Source: an uncultured Oscillibacter sp.
Lineage (GTDB): Bacteria; Bacillota; Clostridia; Oscillospirales; Oscillospiraceae
Direction of reading: 5' to 3'
DNA: 64,000 nucleotides
Assembly (NCBI GenBank): GCA_910576865.1
Contig: CAJTKE010000009.1
Location: forward strand, 28,471 to 92,470
Shown here: positions 33,653 through 41,610 of the stretch, piece by piece
Layout of the letters: the number at the start of each line of letters is the position of its first letter
How positions within the stretch are numbered: position 1 is the stretch's first letter
Made by a program: the position numbers and the translations under genes
Notes under the pieces: generated by a model
Database searches by the model: none
What the model was told of the DNA's origin: nothing
The model's input: only the letters and a program-made list of their open reading frames with translations

Positions 33653-33681
33653 ATTATAGCGCGGCCGCCGCCGGTTGTCAA
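33653..33681 (-). promoter_or_regulatory. Promoter of the trpBA T-box transcript
   Basis: Minus-strand TTGACA (33681-33676) and TATAAT (33658-33653) with a 17-base spacer: full consensus in both hexamers. Confidence 0.85.
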
Positions 33682-33730
33682 GCAGAAAATTTCCCGCCCG
33701 GCCTCCGAAAGATTTGTTTCAAATTCACCC

Positions 33731-33759
33731 TTGACAACGGGGACGCCCCGCGCTATACT
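33731..33759 (+). promoter_or_regulatory. Promoter of the trpE T-box transcript
   Basis: TTGACA (33731-33736) and TATACT (33754-33759), 17-base spacer. The two divergent trp promoters have -35 boxes only 49 bases apart. Confidence 0.85.
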
Positions 33760-33765
33760 GCACGC

Positions 33766-34040
33766 ATAAACCGTTGAGGCGGAGATCAAACCGGCCATGC
33801 CCCCACAGAGAGCCCGTGGCGCTGGGAATCGGGCGGGAAACAGACCGGCAAATGGACCGCCGAGGGTCCGGGCAAAGGCGTTTCGCCGAGTACCCCGGGA
33901 CGTGTGGGCATACGTCAGTTGCCGGGGGTATGCTGGTACTCCGCTGAGGGCACGGCCTCTTTGGGCCGTGAAGCAAGGTGGCACCGCGAGCGATTTTCGC
34001 CCGTCCTTGACTGACTGCAAGTCAAGGGCGGGCGTTTTTG
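33766..34040 (+). ncRNA. T-box leader of trpE operon (tRNA-Trp sensing)
   Basis: The leader has AGAGAGCCCG in stem I, a candidate specifier UGG (33853-33855, in CAAATGGACC), the T-box core AAGGTGGCACCGCG (33975-33988) and a terminator with 15-bp arms (33998-34012 and 34020-34034) followed by TTTTTG. Large blocks match the trpBA leader, for example GGGGGTATGCTGGTAC and AAGGTGGCACCGCG, so the two leaders are probably duplicates in divergent orientation. Confidence 0.92.
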
Positions 34041-34067
34041 TTTTGCCCGCCCGGAAGGAGGAACCCC

Positions 34068-35543
34068 ATGTACTATCCGTCACTTGAAGAGGCCCGGGCC
34101 CTGGCGGACTCCGGCGATTACCGCCGCGTCCCCGTCAGCCGGGAGCTGCTCTCCGACTTCATCACCCCCATCCAGGCCCTTCGCGTCCTCCGGGCCGGAA
34201 GCGGGCACTGCTTTCTGCTGGAGTCCGCCGCCGACAGCGCGGGCGCGGGAAGATACACCTTCCTGGGCTATGACCCCGCCCTGGAAGTCACCTGCAAGGA
34301 CGGCGTCCTCCAGCTGCGGGACCAGGACACGGTGCGGACGGAAATCCGGCACCCGGCCCCCTTCCTCCGGAAGCTCCTGGCGGAGCACAGGACGCCCCGG
34401 GTGCCGGGCCTGCCGCCCTTCACCGGCGGGCTGGTGGGCTACTTCGCCTACGACTACCTGAAATACTCCGAGCCCTCCCTGAGGCTGGACGCCCAGGACC
34501 GGGAGAAGTTCCAGGACATGGACCTGATGCTCTTTGACAAGGTGGTCTGCTTCGACAACTACCGCCAGAAGATCATCCTCATCGCCGGGGCGGACGCGGC
34601 GGACCTGGACGAGAGCTATCCCGCCGCCTGCGGGGAGCTGGAGCGCATGGCCGCCCTGCTCAAGCACGGCAGGCCCATGGAGCATCAGCCGGGGCGGCTG
34701 ACCACGCCCCTGACGCCCCTCTTTGACAAGGCCGCTTATCGCGCCATGGTGGAGAAGGCCAAGGCGTACATCCGGGAGGGAGACATTTTCCAGGCGGTAT
34801 TGTCCAACCGGCTGGAGGCGGGCTTTGAGGGCTCCCTGCTGGACGCCTACCGGGTGCTCCGGGCTGAAAACCCCTCCCCTTACATGTTCTATTTCACCAG
34901 CGACAGCTGTGAGCTGGCGGGGGCCTCCCCGGAGACGCTGGTGAAGCTGGAGGACGGGGTCCTCCGCACCTTCCCCCTGGCCGGGACGAGGCCCAGGGGA
35001 AAGACGGCGGAGGAGGACGCCGCCCTGGAGCGGGAGCTCCTCCACGACGAAAAGGAGCTGGCGGAGCACAACATGCTGGTGGATCTGGGCCGGAACGACC
35101 TGGGGAAGGTCAGCAAGTTCGGCACGGTGGCGGTGGAGAAGTACCTCGCGGTTCTCCGGTTTTCCCACGTCATGCACCTGGGCTCCACCGTCCGGGGGGA
35201 GCTCCAGGAGGATAAGGACGCGCTGGACGCCCTGGACGCGGTGCTTCCCGCCGGGACCCTCTCCGGGGCCCCGAAGCTCCGGGCCATGGAGATCATCAAC
35301 GAGCTGGAGAACGACAAGCGGGGCGTCTACGGCGGGGCCGTGGGCTACCTGGACTTCGCCGGGAACCTGGACGCCTGCATCGCCATCCGGCTGGCCTACA
35401 AGAAGAACGGGCGGGTCTTTGTCCGGGCGGGGGCCGGCATCGTGGCGGACTCCGACCCCGAGCGGGAGCACCAGGAGTGCGTCAACAAGGCCCGGGCCGT
35501 GGTGGAGGCCCTGGAGCGGGCCCAGAAGGAGGCGGACTTATGA
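34068..35543 (+). CDS. trpE: Anthranilate synthase component I
   Basis: The 491-residue enzyme makes anthranilate from chorismate. The N-terminal domain has LLESAADSAGAGRYTFLG, near the tryptophan-feedback LLES site. The catalytic domain contains REGDIFQAVLSNRLE, SPSPYMFYF-like NPSPYMFYF, ETLVKLEDG, PLAGTRPRGKT, ELLHDEKELAEHNMLVDLGRND and LPAGTLSGAPKLRAM. Complete. The ATG at 34068 is preceded by GGAGG and follows the T-box terminator by 30 bases. It overlaps the damaged trpG by ATGA. Confidence 0.97.
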   Translation: MYYPSLEEARALADSGDYRRVPVSRELLSDFITPIQALRVLRAGSGHCFLLESAADSAGAGRYTFLGYDPALEVTCKDGVLQLRDQDTVRTEIRHPAPFLRKLLAEHRTPRVPGLPPFTGGLVGYFAYDYLKYSEPSLRLDAQDREKFQDMDLMLFDKVVCFDNYRQKIILIAGADAADLDESYPAACGELERMAALLKHGRPMEHQPGRLTTPLTPLFDKAAYRAMVEKAKAYIREGDIFQAVLSNRLEAGFEGSLLDAYRVLRAENPSPYMFYFTSDSCELAGASPETLVKLEDGVLRTFPLAGTRPRGKTAEEDAALERELLHDEKELAEHNMLVDLGRNDLGKVSKFGTVAVEKYLAVLRFSHVMHLGSTVRGELQEDKDALDALDAVLPAGTLSGAPKLRAMEIINELENDKRGVYGGAVGYLDFAGNLDACIAIRLAYKKNGRVFVRAGAGIVADSDPEREHQECVNKARAVVEALERAQKEADL

Positions 35544-35738
35544 TTCTGCTCATCGACAACTACGACAGCTTTTCCTACAACCTCTATCAGCTGGTGGGGG
35601 CCATCTGCCCGGACGGAGGACGGGGGGGTCATGGCGGTACGGCACAGAGACTATCCCATTTTCGGCGTGCAGTTTCATCCGGAGTCCATCCTGACCCCGG
35701 ACGGGAAGACCATGCTGTCGAATTTCATCCATTTATGA
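35540..35738 (+). pseudogene. trpG: Anthranilate synthase component II, internally deleted and frameshifted
   Basis: The reading frame starts normally (MILLIDNYDSFSYNLYQLVG) and is coupled to trpE. After about 28 residues it leaves the correct frame. From about 35620 a different frame resumes the true C-terminus: RHRDYPIFGVQFHPESI and a normal end at TGA 35736-35738. Only 199 bp remain of about 570, so roughly 370 bp are missing. The lost part includes the nucleophile elbow (GVCLGHQ) with the catalytic Cys; the His-Glu of HPE survives. GGACGG near 35614 and GGACGGG just after are candidate short repeats at the junction. Glutamine-dependent anthranilate synthesis would need another amidotransferase or free ammonia. 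Confidence 0.88.
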
Positions 35739-35756
35739 CGCAAGGAGGAACCTACG

Positions 35757-36782
35757 ATGATTAAAGAAGCCATTGTCAAGATCGTGGACAAACAGGACCT
35801 GACCTACCAGGAGGCCTATCAGGTCATGAACGAGATCATGAACGGGGAGACCTCCGCCACCCAGAACGCGGCGTTTCTGGCGGCCCTCTCCACCAAGAGC
35901 ACCAAGGCGGAAACCATCGACGAGATCACTGGCTGCGCCGCCGCCATGCGGGAGCACGCCCTCCGTGTGGACGCGGGGGAAATGCCCCTCATGGAGATCG
36001 TGGGCACCGGGGGCGACGGGGCCCACAGCTTCAACATCTCCACCACCTCCGCCTTCGTGGCCTGCGCCGGGGGGCTGAAGATCGCCAAGCACGGCAACCG
36101 GGCGGCGTCCTCCCGGTGCGGCACCGCCGACTGCCTGGAGGCCCTGGGGGTCAACATCGACCTGGAGCCGGAGCGCTGCGTGGAGATGCTGAAGGAGGCG
36201 GGGATGTGCTTCTTCTTCGCCCAGAAGTACCACACCTCCATGAAGTACGTGGGCGGCATCCGGAAGGAGCTGGGCATCCGCACGGTCTTCAACATCCTGG
36301 GGCCCCTGACCAACCCCGCCCGGCCTCAGAGAATTTTACTGGGGGTTTACGACCCCTCCCTGGCGGAGCCCCTGGCCCAGGTGCTGATGAAGCTGGGCAT
36401 GGAGCGGGGAATGGTGGTCTACGGCCAGGACAGGCTGGACGAGATTTCCCTCAGCGCCCCCACCACCGTCTGCGCGTTCAGCGGGGGGACCAGCCGGACC
36501 TATGAGATCACGCCGGAGCAGTTCGGCCTGGAGCGCTGCGAAAAGGCGGACCTCACCGGCGGCACGCCGGAGGAGAACGCCGCCATGACCCAGGCCATCC
36601 TGGAGGGCGAGGAGCGGGGCCCCAGGCGGGACGTGGTCCTGCTGAACGCCGGGGCGGCGCTCCATGTCGGAGGCAAGGCGGAGGACCTTGCCGGCGGCGT
36701 GGCCCTGGCGGCGGAGCTCATCGACAGCGGCCGGGCCCTGAGCGCCCTGGAGGCCGTGCGGGCCGCGTCCAACAGGAGGTGA
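35757..36782 (+). CDS. trpD: Anthranilate phosphoribosyltransferase
   Basis: The 341-residue enzyme transfers phosphoribose from PRPP to anthranilate. VGTGGDGAHSFNISTTSAFV is the PRPP/Mg loop near 82-101. KHGNRAASSRCGTADCLEALG and FFFAQKYHTSMKYVGGIRKELGIRTVFNILGPL follow, all typical. It has its own AAGGAGG site, so it does not depend on translation of the broken trpG, and is complete. Confidence 0.97.
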   Translation: MIKEAIVKIVDKQDLTYQEAYQVMNEIMNGETSATQNAAFLAALSTKSTKAETIDEITGCAAAMREHALRVDAGEMPLMEIVGTGGDGAHSFNISTTSAFVACAGGLKIAKHGNRAASSRCGTADCLEALGVNIDLEPERCVEMLKEAGMCFFFAQKYHTSMKYVGGIRKELGIRTVFNILGPLTNPARPQRILLGVYDPSLAEPLAQVLMKLGMERGMVVYGQDRLDEISLSAPTTVCAFSGGTSRTYEITPEQFGLERCEKADLTGGTPEENAAMTQAILEGEERGPRRDVVLLNAGAALHVGGKAEDLAGGVALAAELIDSGRALSALEAVRAASNRR

Positions 36783-36784
36783 GC

Positions 36785-37576
36785 ATGGGAACGATTCTGG
36801 ACACCATCGCCGCCCACGCCAGGGAGCGTGTGGCGGCGGACAAAGCCGCCCTGCCCCTGGAGGCCCTGCGGGAGCTGTGCCAAGCCGACGGCCCGGGAGG
36901 CGGGAAGCGCTTCCTGGAGGCCCTGAAAAGGCCGGGCATGAGCTTCATCTGCGAGCTGAAAAAGGCCTCCCCCTCCAAGGGCGTGGTTGCGGAGGACTTC
37001 CCCTGTCTGGACATCGCCCGGGCGTACCAGGCCGCCGGGGCCGACGCCGTCTCCTGCCTGACGGAACCCAAGTGGTTCCTGGGCTCCGACGGCATTTTCC
37101 GGGCCGTCCGCCGGGAGATTGCCGCGCCCATGCTCCGCAAGGACTTCACGGTGGACGCGTACCAGATCTATCAGGCCCGGCACATGGGGGCGGACGCGGT
37201 GCTGCTGATCTGCGCCCTGCTGGACACCCGGACCCTGGGGCGGTACCTGGAGCTGGCCCACAGTCTGGGCCTCGCCGCCCTGGCGGAGGCCCACGACGAG
37301 GCGGAGATCCGCTCCGCCGTGGAGGCCGGGGCGGAGATCATCGGCGTGAACAACCGGAACCTGCGGGACTTCTCCGTGGACTTCTCCAACGCCGCCCGGC
37401 TCCGGGCGCTCATCCCGCCGGAGTGCGTGTATGTCGCCGAGAGCGGCGTCACCGGCCCGGAGGACGCGGCGGCGCTGAAAAAAACCGGCGCGGACGCGGT
37501 GCTCATAGGCGAAGCGCTGATGCGGGCGGAGGATAAGAGCGCCCTGCTGAGGGCCATGCGGGAGGCGGCGGTATGA
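36785..37576 (+). CDS. trpC: Indole-3-glycerol-phosphate synthase
   Basis: The 263-residue TIM barrel has the catalytic residues in ICELKKASPSKGVV (Glu, Lys), AVSCLTEPKWFLG, MLRKDFTVDAYQI (Lys) and IIGVNNRNLRDF (Asn). ATG 36785 is used rather than the upstream GTG 36779 because AGGAGG lies seven bases before it. It overlaps the trpF start by ATGA. Confidence 0.96.
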   Translation: MGTILDTIAAHARERVAADKAALPLEALRELCQADGPGGGKRFLEALKRPGMSFICELKKASPSKGVVAEDFPCLDIARAYQAAGADAVSCLTEPKWFLGSDGIFRAVRREIAAPMLRKDFTVDAYQIYQARHMGADAVLLICALLDTRTLGRYLELAHSLGLAALAEAHDEAEIRSAVEAGAEIIGVNNRNLRDFSVDFSNAARLRALIPPECVYVAESGVTGPEDAAALKKTGADAVLIGEALMRAEDKSALLRAMREAAV

Positions 37577-38178
37577 CGAAGATCAAAATCTGCGGCCTCT
37601 TCCGGCCCTGTGACATCGAATATGTCAACGCCGTCCGGCCCGACTGGTGCGGCTTCATCGTCAACTTCCCCAAGAGCCACCGGAACCGCACCCCGGACCA
37701 GGTCCGGGCCCTGCGCCGGGGGCTGGCGGAGGGCGTTGTCCCCGTGGGGGTCTTCGTGGACCAGCCGGTGGAGACGGTGGCGGAACTGCTGAACGACGGG
37801 ACCATCTCCGTGGCCCAGCTCCACGGCCACGAGGACGCCGCCTATATCGCCGCCCTCCGCGCCGCCGCCCCGGGGCATCCGGTGTGGAAGGCCTTCAAGG
37901 TCCGGGGGCCGGAGGATTTGACCGCCGCCAACGCCTCCCCGGCGGACCTGGTGCTTCTGGACAACGGCCGCGGCACCGGGGAGACCTTCGACTGGTCCCT
38001 GGCGGGCGGCGTGACGAGGCCCTGTCTGCTGGCGGGCGGGCTGACGCCGGAGAATATCCCGGAGGCCGTCCGGCGGCTCCATCCCTTCGGGCTGGACATC
38101 TCCAGCGGCGTGGAGACGGACGGGAAGAAGGATTGCGCGAAAATCCTGGCGGCGGTGTCCGCCGCCGGGAAGGGCTGA
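37573..38178 (+). CDS. trpF: Phosphoribosylanthranilate isomerase
   Basis: The 201-residue TIM barrel begins KIKICGLFRPCDIEYVN (catalytic Cys in KICGL), continues GFIVNFPKSHRN and VAQLHGHED, has LLDNGRGTGETFDW with the catalytic Asp, and ends LAGGLTPENIPEAV and LDISSGVETDGKKD. Complete. Last gene of the trpE operon. Confidence 0.96.
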   Translation: MTKIKICGLFRPCDIEYVNAVRPDWCGFIVNFPKSHRNRTPDQVRALRRGLAEGVVPVGVFVDQPVETVAELLNDGTISVAQLHGHEDAAYIAALRAAAPGHPVWKAFKVRGPEDLTAANASPADLVLLDNGRGTGETFDWSLAGGVTRPCLLAGGLTPENIPEAVRRLHPFGLDISSGVETDGKKDCAKILAAVSAAGKG

Positions 38179-38290
38179 GCCGGTCCTGGCAAAACATATC
38201 CGGTATTTTTTCAAAAACTTCCCATATGTCCTTTTCCGACAGGCCGGGATGGGATATCATGGAACCATCAACGATAAAGGAGTGGGCCCC

Positions 38291-39427
38291 ATGAAAAAAG
38301 CCGAGCGCGCATACGCCTCCCTGAGGGAGCGGGTCGGGGTAGAGTGGATTCTCTACCTGCTGGCCTTCGTCTTCATCCTCATCGCGGACTCCATCGGACA
38401 GATCAAGATTCCCGTCTGGAAGGGCGCCTTCATCATCTTCCCCATTTTCTACGCCCTGTTCCTGGGCATCCTCACCGGGCCCAACGTGCTGAAAATCCTG
38501 GACGACAAGAAGGTCAAGGCGGCGTCCGGCCTGGTGGGCGTGGCCATCCTCCCCTTCGTGGCCAAGCTGGGCATCAACGCCGGGGCCAACATCGCCATCG
38601 TCATCTCCGCCGGCCCCGCCCTGCTGCTCCAGGAGTTCGGCAACCTCTGCACCATCTTCCTGGCCATGCCCATCGCCCTGATGCTGGGCCTCAAGCGGGA
38701 GGCCATCGGCGCCACCCACTCCATCAACCGGGAGACGAACCTGGCCCTGATGCAGGACATGTTCGGCGCGGACTCCCCGGAGGCCCAGGGCAGCCTCTCC
38801 GTGTACATCGTCGGCGGCATGGTGGGCACCATCTACTTCGGCTTCATGGCCTCCATGGCCGCGGCCACCGGCCTCTTCCACCCCTACGCCCTGGGCATGG
38901 CCTCCGGCGTGGGCGCGGGTATTCTGATGAGCTCCGCCGTGGCGGCCCTGTCCGAGGTCATGCCCGCCTGGGCGGGCCAGATCGCCGCCATGGCCTCCGC
39001 CAGCGAGACCATCTCCGGCATCGACGGCATCTACATGGCCATCTTCATCGGCTTCGACGTGGCCTTCACCGAGTCCCTGCCCGGCGTGCTGGTGCTGCTG
39101 CTGATCGCCCTGTGCGCCGCGGGCCTCAGCCACGTGATTCCGCTGAAGCTGCCCACGGTGGCCTACTGCTCCATCCTGGGGCTCCTCTGCGCCTGCCCCC
39201 TGTCCCCCGTGTCTCAGTTCGTCATTGGGTCCGCCGGAAAGATCAACTTCACCGCGCCCCTGACCATGGTGGGGGCCTTCGCCGGCATGTCCATCAGCAA
39301 CCAGCTGAAGATGTTCTTCAAGCAGGGCTGGAAGCTGATCATCATCACCATCCTGGTCATGACGGGCACCTTTTTCGGGTCCCTGGTGGTGGCCCAGGTG
39401 GTCCTGGGGCTGACCCATGCCATCTGA
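38291..39427 (+). CDS. DUF3100-family integral membrane protein (putative transporter)
   Basis: The 378-residue protein has about ten hydrophobic segments: WILYLLAFVFILIADSIG at the start, a conserved-looking IGATHSINRETNLALMQDMFG loop (about 137-157), and SASETISGIDGIYMAIFIG later. I assign it to DUF3100 by overall pattern; function is not established. It leads a rightward group with TauE-like permease and amidohydrolase genes and overlaps the TauE-like start by 11 bases. A role in uptake of the amidohydrolase substrate is inference. AAAGGAG precedes the ATG at 38291; shorter and longer starts are less well placed. Confidence 0.72.
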   Translation: MKKAERAYASLRERVGVEWILYLLAFVFILIADSIGQIKIPVWKGAFIIFPIFYALFLGILTGPNVLKILDDKKVKAASGLVGVAILPFVAKLGINAGANIAIVISAGPALLLQEFGNLCTIFLAMPIALMLGLKREAIGATHSINRETNLALMQDMFGADSPEAQGSLSVYIVGGMVGTIYFGFMASMAAATGLFHPYALGMASGVGAGILMSSAVAALSEVMPAWAGQIAAMASASETISGIDGIYMAIFIGFDVAFTESLPGVLVLLLIALCAAGLSHVIPLKLPTVAYCSILGLLCACPLSPVSQFVIGSAGKINFTAPLTMVGAFAGMSISNQLKMFFKQGWKLIIITILVMTGTFFGSLVVAQVVLGLTHAI

Positions 39428-40172
39428 GCTGATTCTCGCCGCCCTGGGGAGCTGCGCCGTGGGCCTCTTCATCGGCTGGTGCGGCGTGGCGGGCTTCCTG
39501 CTGCCCATCCTGTTCGTGAACGCCTGCGGCCTCGGCGTCACGGAGTCTTTGCTGCTGAGCTTTCTGTGCTTCGCCGTCTCCGGGGCCATCGGCTCCTGGA
39601 ACTACCACCGCCGGGGGGAGCTGCCCCTGCGGCCCGCCCTGATCCTCTCCGCCGGAAGCCTGGCGGGGGGATTGCTGGGGGCGGCCCTGGGGGGGTTGCT
39701 GGAGCCGGAGACCGTCAAGGTGGTGCTTTACATCGTGGTGTTCCTCTCCGGCCTCGCCATCGCCGTCCGGGAGCTCCGGCCCCGGAAGGGCCCCGAAACC
39801 GGAAGCGCCTTCCCGGGGCCCCTGCCCCTGCTGGTCCTGGGCTTCGCCACGGCGCTGCTCTGCGCCCTCTCCGGGGCGGGGGGGCCGGTGCTGGTGATGC
39901 CCCTGCTGGTGGCCATGGGCGTCCCCGCCAAGACGGCGGTGGGCGTGGCCCTGCTGGACTCCGTGTTCATCGCCCTGCCCGCCGTGGCCGTGTACGGAAG
40001 CCGCTGCGCGTCCCTGGCCGCTCTGGTCCCCATGCTGCTGGCGGCGGTGCTGGGCCACGCCCTGGGGGTCTTCGCCGGCAGCGTCACCGCCGCCCATGTG
40101 CCCCAGTCCCTGCTGAGGCGGGGCGTGGCCGTGTTCTCCATCTGCTTTTCCCTGTTCATGCTGTTGAAATAG
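39417..40172 (+). CDS. TauE/SafE-family membrane permease
   Basis: The 251-residue protein has about eight membrane spans in two halves. Each half has a Gly-rich repeat typical of TauE/SafE: GWCGVAGFLLPILFVNACG near 20-38 and ALSGAGGPVLVMPLLVAMGV near 145-164. Members export organosulfur or organic anions. Its start overlaps the DUF3100 gene, indicating translational coupling. Confidence 0.85.
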   Translation: MPSELILAALGSCAVGLFIGWCGVAGFLLPILFVNACGLGVTESLLLSFLCFAVSGAIGSWNYHRRGELPLRPALILSAGSLAGGLLGAALGGLLEPETVKVVLYIVVFLSGLAIAVRELRPRKGPETGSAFPGPLPLLVLGFATALLCALSGAGGPVLVMPLLVAMGVPAKTAVGVALLDSVFIALPAVAVYGSRCASLAALVPMLLAAVLGHALGVFAGSVTAAHVPQSLLRRGVAVFSICFSLFMLLK

Positions 40173-40184
40173 GAGGGTTTTCCC

Positions 40185-41513
40185 ATGCCGAATGATTTTC
40201 GCTGCGACCTGCTTCTCACCGACGCCCGCTATCTCTCCCCGGATCAGACCATCGTCTCCGGGAAGGCCATCGCCGTGAAGGACGGCCTCATTCTGGACAT
40301 CGTGGATCAAAGCGCCTGCCGCTATCAGGCGGATACGGTTCTCTCCGGCGCCCGGCTCCTCTGGATGCCCGGTCTGGTGGACGGGCACCTCCACACCAGC
40401 CAGCAGCTCCTCCGGGGCCGCCTGCTGGACGAGAAGCCCGTCATCTGGAAGCGGGTCAACGTCCCCTTCGAGAGCCGCCTGGATGAGGAGAGCTCCCGCC
40501 TCAGCGCGGAGCTGGCCGCCATGGAGATGATCTCCTGCGGCACCACCGGCTTCGTGGACGCCGGGGGGAAGTATCCGGAAATTTACGCCGGAGTCTATGA
40601 AAAGGCGGGCCTCCGGGGCCGTCTCAGCGTCATGACCAACGACAACCCCTTCTGCCCCGAGAGCCTCCGGGCCCCCTCGGTCCCGGCGGCGGTGGAGCGC
40701 CTGCGGTCCATGAAAAACGCCCTCACCGGCCTTTTGAAGCCCATCTACTCCGTCACCACCCCCACCGCCGTCAGCGAGGAGCTGCTCCGGGCGGTGTTCC
40801 AGGCGGCGGCGGAAGACGGCGTCCCGATGGAGACCCACATGAACGAGTACGCCAGCGAGGTGACGGACTTCATCGAGCGCCATGGCGAGCGCCCCTTCGT
40901 CTGGCTGGAGCGGGAGGGCCTGCTGGAGGCCCCCATGACCGCCCCCCACTGCATCTTTTTGAGCCAGGAGGAGATCGCCGTCATGGCCCGGCGGCGGGTA
41001 CGGGTGGCCCACTGCCCCTTCTCCAACTGCGGCAAGGGCGTGCCCCCCACGCCCCAGCTCCTGGCCGCCGGGGTCCCCGTGGGCCTGGGCACCGACGGCT
41101 CCGCCCACGGCGGGCTGGACCTCTTCCGGGAGATGCGCCTGTTCCGGGGCGTCCAGAACGTCACCCGGGGCGTGGGGACGGCGGACTCCCGCGTCATGCC
41201 CGCCGAGACGCTTCTGACCATGGCCACCCGGGGCGGGGCTGCGGCGCTGATGGAGCCGGGCCTGGGGGTCATCGAAGCCGGCGCGGCGGCGGACCTCATC
41301 GCCCTGGACACCGACGCGCCCCACCTCTGGCCCACCCAGAATCTGGTCCACACCCTGGTGGAGAGCGCCAGCGGCGCCGACGTGCGGCACTCCATCGTGG
41401 GGGGAAAGCTCCTGATGAAAGACCGGGAGCTGCTGACCATCGACCGGGAGCGGGTCCGCCGGGAGGCGGAGCGGCTGTTTGAACAGCAGCCGTGGCTCCG
41501 GAGCTGGAAGTAA
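40185..41513 (+). CDS. Amidohydrolase-superfamily deaminase/hydrolase (SsnA/Atz-like)
   Basis: The 442-residue metal-dependent hydrolase has MPGLVDGHLHTSQQLLRG (HxH metal motif near 66-68), SCGTTGFVDAG, ETHMNEYASEV (third His), HCPFSNCGKGV, and GTDGSAHGGLDLF with the catalytic Asp near 304. The composite-domain C-terminal strand LIALDTDAP is typical of TRZ/ATZ-type deaminases. The substrate cannot be read from sequence; N-heterocycles such as purines or related ring compounds are common. RBS GGAGGG. It ends with a strong terminator at 41529-41573. Confidence 0.87.
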   Translation: MPNDFRCDLLLTDARYLSPDQTIVSGKAIAVKDGLILDIVDQSACRYQADTVLSGARLLWMPGLVDGHLHTSQQLLRGRLLDEKPVIWKRVNVPFESRLDEESSRLSAELAAMEMISCGTTGFVDAGGKYPEIYAGVYEKAGLRGRLSVMTNDNPFCPESLRAPSVPAAVERLRSMKNALTGLLKPIYSVTTPTAVSEELLRAVFQAAAEDGVPMETHMNEYASEVTDFIERHGERPFVWLEREGLLEAPMTAPHCIFLSQEEIAVMARRRVRVAHCPFSNCGKGVPPTPQLLAAGVPVGLGTDGSAHGGLDLFREMRLFRGVQNVTRGVGTADSRVMPAETLLTMATRGGAAALMEPGLGVIEAGAAADLIALDTDAPHLWPTQNLVHTLVESASGADVRHSIVGGKLLMKDRELLTIDRERVRREAERLFEQQPWLRSWK

Positions 41514-41523
41514 AGAAATGCCC

Positions 41524-41552
41524 TTGTGCGCCCCATGAAACCGTGTTATCAT
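41524..41552 (+). promoter_or_regulatory. Promoter of the Crp/Fnr gene embedded in the upstream terminator
   Basis: TTGTGC (41524-41529) and TATCAT (41547-41552) have a 17-base spacer. The -10 occupies the loop of the hairpin described next, so the same bases serve both elements. Start codon at 41611. Confidence 0.55.
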
Positions 41553-41573
41553 GGTTTCATGGGGCGTTTTTCC
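41529..41573 (+). terminator. Terminator of the DUF3100-TauE-amidohydrolase transcript
   Basis: Perfect 14-bp arms (CGCCCCATGAAACC at 41529-41542 and GGTTTCATGGGGCG at 41553-41566) are followed by TTTTTCC. Confidence 0.88.
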
Positions 41574-41610
41574 GTGGAAAACGCCGGAAGACGGAAAAGG
41601 AGGGACCGCC

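Noticed and set aside
35540..35738. A functional short trpG encoding about 75 residues
   Set aside because: The continuous frame after residue 28 is not TrpG sequence; the real C-terminus is in another frame and the catalytic Cys region is absent.
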